A DNA stretch of 64,000 nt, taken from NCBI RefSeq assembly GCF_037478305.1, contig NZ_JBBGAZ010000003.1:186001-250000 (forward strand), read 5' to 3'. The notes under the pieces were generated by a model. That model searched no databases, was not told the origin of the DNA, and was given only the letters and a program-made list of their open reading frames with translations. The translations under genes were made by a program, and so were the position numbers. Source of the DNA: Cognatishimia coralii. Its GTDB lineage: Bacteria > Pseudomonadota > Alphaproteobacteria > Rhodobacterales > Rhodobacteraceae. The stretch's first letter is position 1. Each line of letters begins with the position of its first letter. Of this stretch, positions 61,008-64,000 are shown piece by piece.

Positions 61008-62108
61008 TTGGAAATCGGCATTGGCATCATTGGTGGTGGCTATATGGGCAAGGCGCATGCTGTGGCGATGGCCTCGGTTGGCGCTGTGTTCAACACCAAG
61101 CTGCGTCCGCGACTCGAGATGGTCTGCGCCTCCTCGCCTGATTCTGCGGAACGCTATCGCGTGGCGTACGGCTTTGCGCGCGCCACGGATGACTGGCGCA
61201 CTCTGGTCGAGGATCCACGTGTCGGGGCCATCGTGATCGCCTCTCCTCAGGAAACGCACCGGCGCATTGCCGAGGCGGCTTTTGCTTTGGGAAAACCTGT
61301 TCTATGTGAAAAACCTCTGGGGGCTTCGATGGAAGACAGCGCGGCGATGGTTGCGGCTGCAGAGGCCTCAGGCGTTCCAAATATGGTTGGCTTTAATTAT
61401 ATCCGCACCCCTGCCAGCCAATATGCGCGCCAGCTGATCGCGGATGGCGAAATCGGTGACATCACCTGGTTTCGCGGTGAACATACCGAAGACTTCTATG
61501 CCGACCCGCGCACGCCCGCGAGTTGGCGCACCTCTGGCATGGCGAACGGCACGCTCGGAGATCTCGCGCCGCATATGGTGAATGCGGCACTGGCTCTGAT
61601 GGGTCCGATTGCCCGCGTCATGGGCACTTATGAAACCGTTCACAAGGAACGGCCTGGCGGAGAGGTCGACAACGACGATCACGCCCAGTTGATGTGTCGC
61701 TTTGAAAACGGCGCGATGGGCGCCATGTATTTCAGTCGCATCGCGACGGGGCGCAAGATGGGCTATGCCTATGAAATCACAGGCACCGCAGGCGCGATCC
61801 GTTTTGATCAAGAGGATCAAAACGCCCTGTGGCTTTATAAAATTACGGACCACGAATCCCAACGCGGGTTCCGCAAGATCCTAACGGGGCCTGCACATCC
61901 AGACTACCTGCCCTTCTGCCAAGGTCCGGGCCATGGCACGGGCTATCAGGACCAGATCATCATCGAAGCGCGCGATTTCCTGCGCGCGATTGAGACAGGC
62001 GAGGCCATCTGGCCCACCTTTAAAGACGGACATGACGTGAACCGTGTAATTGCCGCGACTTTGGCCTCGGCGGACACGGAAACATGGCAAAATATCAACG
62101 ACTTCTAA
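61008..62108 (+). CDS. Gfo/Idh/MocA-family dehydrogenase (inositol unit)
   Basis: A 366-residue NAD(P)-dependent sugar or cyclitol dehydrogenase. IGIGIIGGGYMGKAHAVAMA is the nucleotide motif, VLCEKPLGAS the EKP signature near residue 100, and GTLGDLAPHMVNAAL holds the catalytic Asp/His region. It starts with TTG at 61008, preceded by GGGGAGGAG. No ATG is better placed. By position it probably acts on another inositol isomer or an inosose, in parallel with IolG. Confidence 0.85.
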   Translation: MEIGIGIIGGGYMGKAHAVAMASVGAVFNTKLRPRLEMVCASSPDSAERYRVAYGFARATDDWRTLVEDPRVGAIVIASPQETHRRIAEAAFALGKPVLCEKPLGASMEDSAAMVAAAEASGVPNMVGFNYIRTPASQYARQLIADGEIGDITWFRGEHTEDFYADPRTPASWRTSGMANGTLGDLAPHMVNAALALMGPIARVMGTYETVHKERPGGEVDNDDHAQLMCRFENGAMGAMYFSRIATGRKMGYAYEITGTAGAIRFDQEDQNALWLYKITDHESQRGFRKILTGPAHPDYLPFCQGPGHGTGYQDQIIIEARDFLRAIETGEAIWPTFKDGHDVNRVIAATLASADTETWQNINDF

Positions 62109-62127
62109 GTTTCGGAGACCAAGACCA

Positions 62128-63021
62128 ATGACAATCAGAATTGGCAATGCCCCCTGCTCCTGGGGCGTCGAATTTGCGGATGATCCGCGCAACCCTGCAT
62201 GGCGGTCGGTGCTGAAAGACTGCGCGGATGCAGGCTATAAAGGCATCGAACTTGGCCCTGTTGGCTATATGCCCGAGGACCCTGCGATACTGGCTGACGC
62301 CTTGGCCGAACATGATCTGGAATTGATCGGCGGCGTTGTGTTCCGCGCCTATCACGACCCGGCCATGTGGGACGATGTGCTGGACGCGACCCACCGCACG
62401 GCGAAGGCTTTGAAAGCCCATGGCGCGCAACATCTGGTACTGATTGACTCGATTTCCGAGCGTCGGGCGCCGACCGCGGGCCGCGCCAGTGAGGCCGAGC
62501 AGATGGATAAGGCCGAATGGACCGCCTATCGCGACCGCATCGCCGAGACCGCGCGGATTGGAGCCGAGGAATACGGACTGACCGTCGGCATTCACGCCCA
62601 TGCGGCAGGGTTCATGGATTTCGAACCAGAACTGGAACGTCTTCTGAATGAGGTCGACGAAAAGATCCTTAAGATCTGCTTTGACACGGGCCACCATTCT
62701 TACGCGGGCTTTGATCCCGTTGCGTTTATGAAGCGTTATGTGGATCGTATCTCTTACATGCACTTCAAAGACATTGACCCCAAGGTAAAAGCCGATGTGA
62801 TCGCCAATCGCACGGGCTTTTATGACGCCTGCGGTCAGGGCATTTTCTGCAATCTCGGCGACGGAGATGTGGATTTCCCAACCGTCCGTCAGATCCTTTT
62901 GGACGCAGGCTTTGAGGGCTGGTGCACGGTCGAGCAGGATTGCGACCCGACGCTGGATGTCTCGCCGATTGATGACGCGCGCGCGAACCGCGAGTATCTT
63001 GAATCCATTGGGTTTAACTAA
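62128..63021 (+). CDS. IolE-like TIM-barrel isomerase/dehydratase
   Basis: A 297-residue sugar-phosphate isomerase/epimerase-type barrel. IRIGNAPCSWGVEFADDP opens it, GYKGIELGPVGYMPEDP follows, and metal ligands are likely in CFDTGHHSYAG, YMHFKDIDP and CTVEQDCDP. This matches inosose dehydratase (IolE) in outline. No other iolE candidate is present although iolD needs its product, so it probably supplies that step. GGAG lies before ATG 62128. It sits 19 bases after the dehydrogenase gene in the same operon. Confidence 0.82.
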   Translation: MTIRIGNAPCSWGVEFADDPRNPAWRSVLKDCADAGYKGIELGPVGYMPEDPAILADALAEHDLELIGGVVFRAYHDPAMWDDVLDATHRTAKALKAHGAQHLVLIDSISERRAPTAGRASEAEQMDKAEWTAYRDRIAETARIGAEEYGLTVGIHAHAAGFMDFEPELERLLNEVDEKILKICFDTGHHSYAGFDPVAFMKRYVDRISYMHFKDIDPKVKADVIANRTGFYDACGQGIFCNLGDGDVDFPTVRQILLDAGFEGWCTVEQDCDPTLDVSPIDDARANREYLESIGFN

Positions 63022-63035
63022 GAAAGGCCCGAGAA

Positions 63036-64000
63036 ATGACAAAGCTGAAATGGGGTATGATCGGTGGCGGCGAAGGCAGCCAGATTGGACCAGCGCACCG
63101 CCTCGGCGCGCTTGCGGACGGGCATTTTGAGTTCACAGCGGGCGCGTTGGATCACCGTCCTGACGTGGGGCGTGAGTATGCCCAACGTCTTGGGATCGCG
63201 GCGGATCGCGCATATGGCGATTGGACGGAAATGCTGGCGGGCGAGAAAAATCGCGACGACCGGATTGATCTGGTAACCGTGGCGACGCCGAATGCAACGC
63301 ATTTTGAAATCACTAAGTCATTCCTTGAAGCAGGCTTTAACGTGCTTTGCGAAAAGCCGATGACCATGACCGTCGAAGAAGGCGAGGAAATCGTCAAAGT
63401 CGCTGAAAAATCGGGGAAAATCTGCGCAGTCAATTACTGCTACTCGGCCTACCCGATGGTGCGCCAAGCCCGCGCCATGGTCCGTGCGGGAGAGATCGGA
63501 AAGGTGCGCCTTGTGGTGACAAACTTCAGCCACGGTCACCATGGCGACGCCACCGACGCGGACAACCCGCGGGTCCGATGGCGTTATGATCCGGCGATGG
63601 CGGGCGTGTCAGGCCAATTCGCAGATTGCGGCATCCACGCTTTGCATATGGCGAGCTTCATTAGCGATGACGAGGTGGAAACGCTTTCCGCTGATTTCGC
63701 CTCGACCATCCCAAGTCGAGAGCTGGAAGACGACGCGATGGTGAATTTCCGCATGCAAGGCGGCACAGTTGGGCGGCTTTGGACGTCTTCTGTGGCGATT
63801 GGACGTCAGCATGGATTCGACATTCAGGTCTTTGGGGAAACCGGTGGCTTGAGATGGGCCTCGGAACAGCCGAACCAACTGATCTACACGCCCGTTGGTG
63901 GCCGCACGCAGATCATCGAGAAAGGCGAAGGTGGCCTTTATGAAGACGCCCAGCGCCTGAGCCGCGTGGCAATTGCACACCCAGAAGGTTTCCCTCTGGC
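63036..64000 (+). CDS. Gfo/Idh/MocA-family dehydrogenase (partial, runs off the right edge)
   Basis: An open frame from ATG 63036 continues without a stop to the end of the window (321 codons). KWGMIGGGEGSQIGPAHRLGA is the nucleotide motif, VLCEKPMTMT the EKP signature near residue 98, and VSGQFADCGIHALHMASFI the catalytic His region near 195. The SQIGPAHR start marks a branch often found in inositol and polyol operons. It follows the IolE-like gene by 14 bases, with AGAAAGG upstream. At least the last 50 residues are missing. Confidence 0.88.
   Translation, partial: MTKLKWGMIGGGEGSQIGPAHRLGALADGHFEFTAGALDHRPDVGREYAQRLGIAADRAYGDWTEMLAGEKNRDDRIDLVTVATPNATHFEITKSFLEAGFNVLCEKPMTMTVEEGEEIVKVAEKSGKICAVNYCYSAYPMVRQARAMVRAGEIGKVRLVVTNFSHGHHGDATDADNPRVRWRYDPAMAGVSGQFADCGIHALHMASFISDDEVETLSADFASTIPSRELEDDAMVNFRMQGGTVGRLWTSSVAIGRQHGFDIQVFGETGGLRWASEQPNQLIYTPVGGRTQIIEKGEGGLYEDAQRLSRVAIAHPEGFPL

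Overview
The window looks like a chromosomal segment of a marine Roseobacter-clade alphaproteobacterium (Rhodobacteraceae). The evidence is gene content and order rather than any rRNA: UPF0262 and DUF2948 proteins beside murA and hisD, the infA-maf-RNase E/G-yacG-tRNA-Phe row, Entner-Doudoroff genes, a fused TRAP transporter, the carboxyspermidine route to polyamines, and an inositol operon. No rRNA, insertion sequence, integrase or CRISPR array is visible. Genes are packed tightly and no gene-free gap exceeds 300 bases.

Layout. Positions 1-7078 hold housekeeping and metabolic genes: panC end and panB, a D-2-hydroxyacid dehydrogenase, an SH3 protein, a short-chain reductase, rpe, a DUF1127 protein and ilvD. 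Positions 7079-11002 are the Entner-Doudoroff unit zwf-edd-eda, read leftward behind a LacI-type palindrome. Positions 11930-24088 form a cell-surface polysaccharide locus of unusual make-up, visibly more AT-rich than its flanks. It has an acyltransferase, a STAS/nucleotidyltransferase-like/beta-helix fusion, a processive GT2 synthase and a DUF3131 protein in one overlapping + strand operon. An unknown exported protein and a second DUF3131 protein follow on the - strand. An ABC exporter-like protein with a wrecked ATPase site and an RsbW-like tail, plus an HlyD-type adaptor, follow on the + strand. This is the best candidate for an undescribed system.

Positions 24091-30640 carry a quinone-oxidoreductase-like enzyme, an XdhC protein, a glycerate 2-kinase, a SulP transporter and a PLP lyase. 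Positions 30745-39868 are a catabolic unit: an IclR regulator diverging from a GMC oxidoreductase, a TRAP transporter, a DUF475 membrane protein, a HisD-family dehydrogenase resembling HpsN, and a Usp protein. Positions 39984-49687 are the conserved murA-hisD-infA-yacG neighbourhood. It is interrupted by accessory genes and by a 127-base inverted-repeat structure that may be a non-coding RNA.

Positions 49803-55203 hold tRNA-Thr and a complete arginine-to-spermidine operon (speA, carboxyspermidine dehydrogenase, nspC, speB). Positions 55313-64000 hold the myo-inositol operon iolDCB-aldolase-iolG, leftward. It diverges across a perfect 18-base palindrome from two Gfo/Idh/MocA dehydrogenases and an IolE-like protein; the last gene runs off the window.

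Coordinates of starts were chosen by eye from ribosome-binding sites and family starts. Several genes appear to start with TTG. All functional calls rest on remembered family motifs, with no database search.
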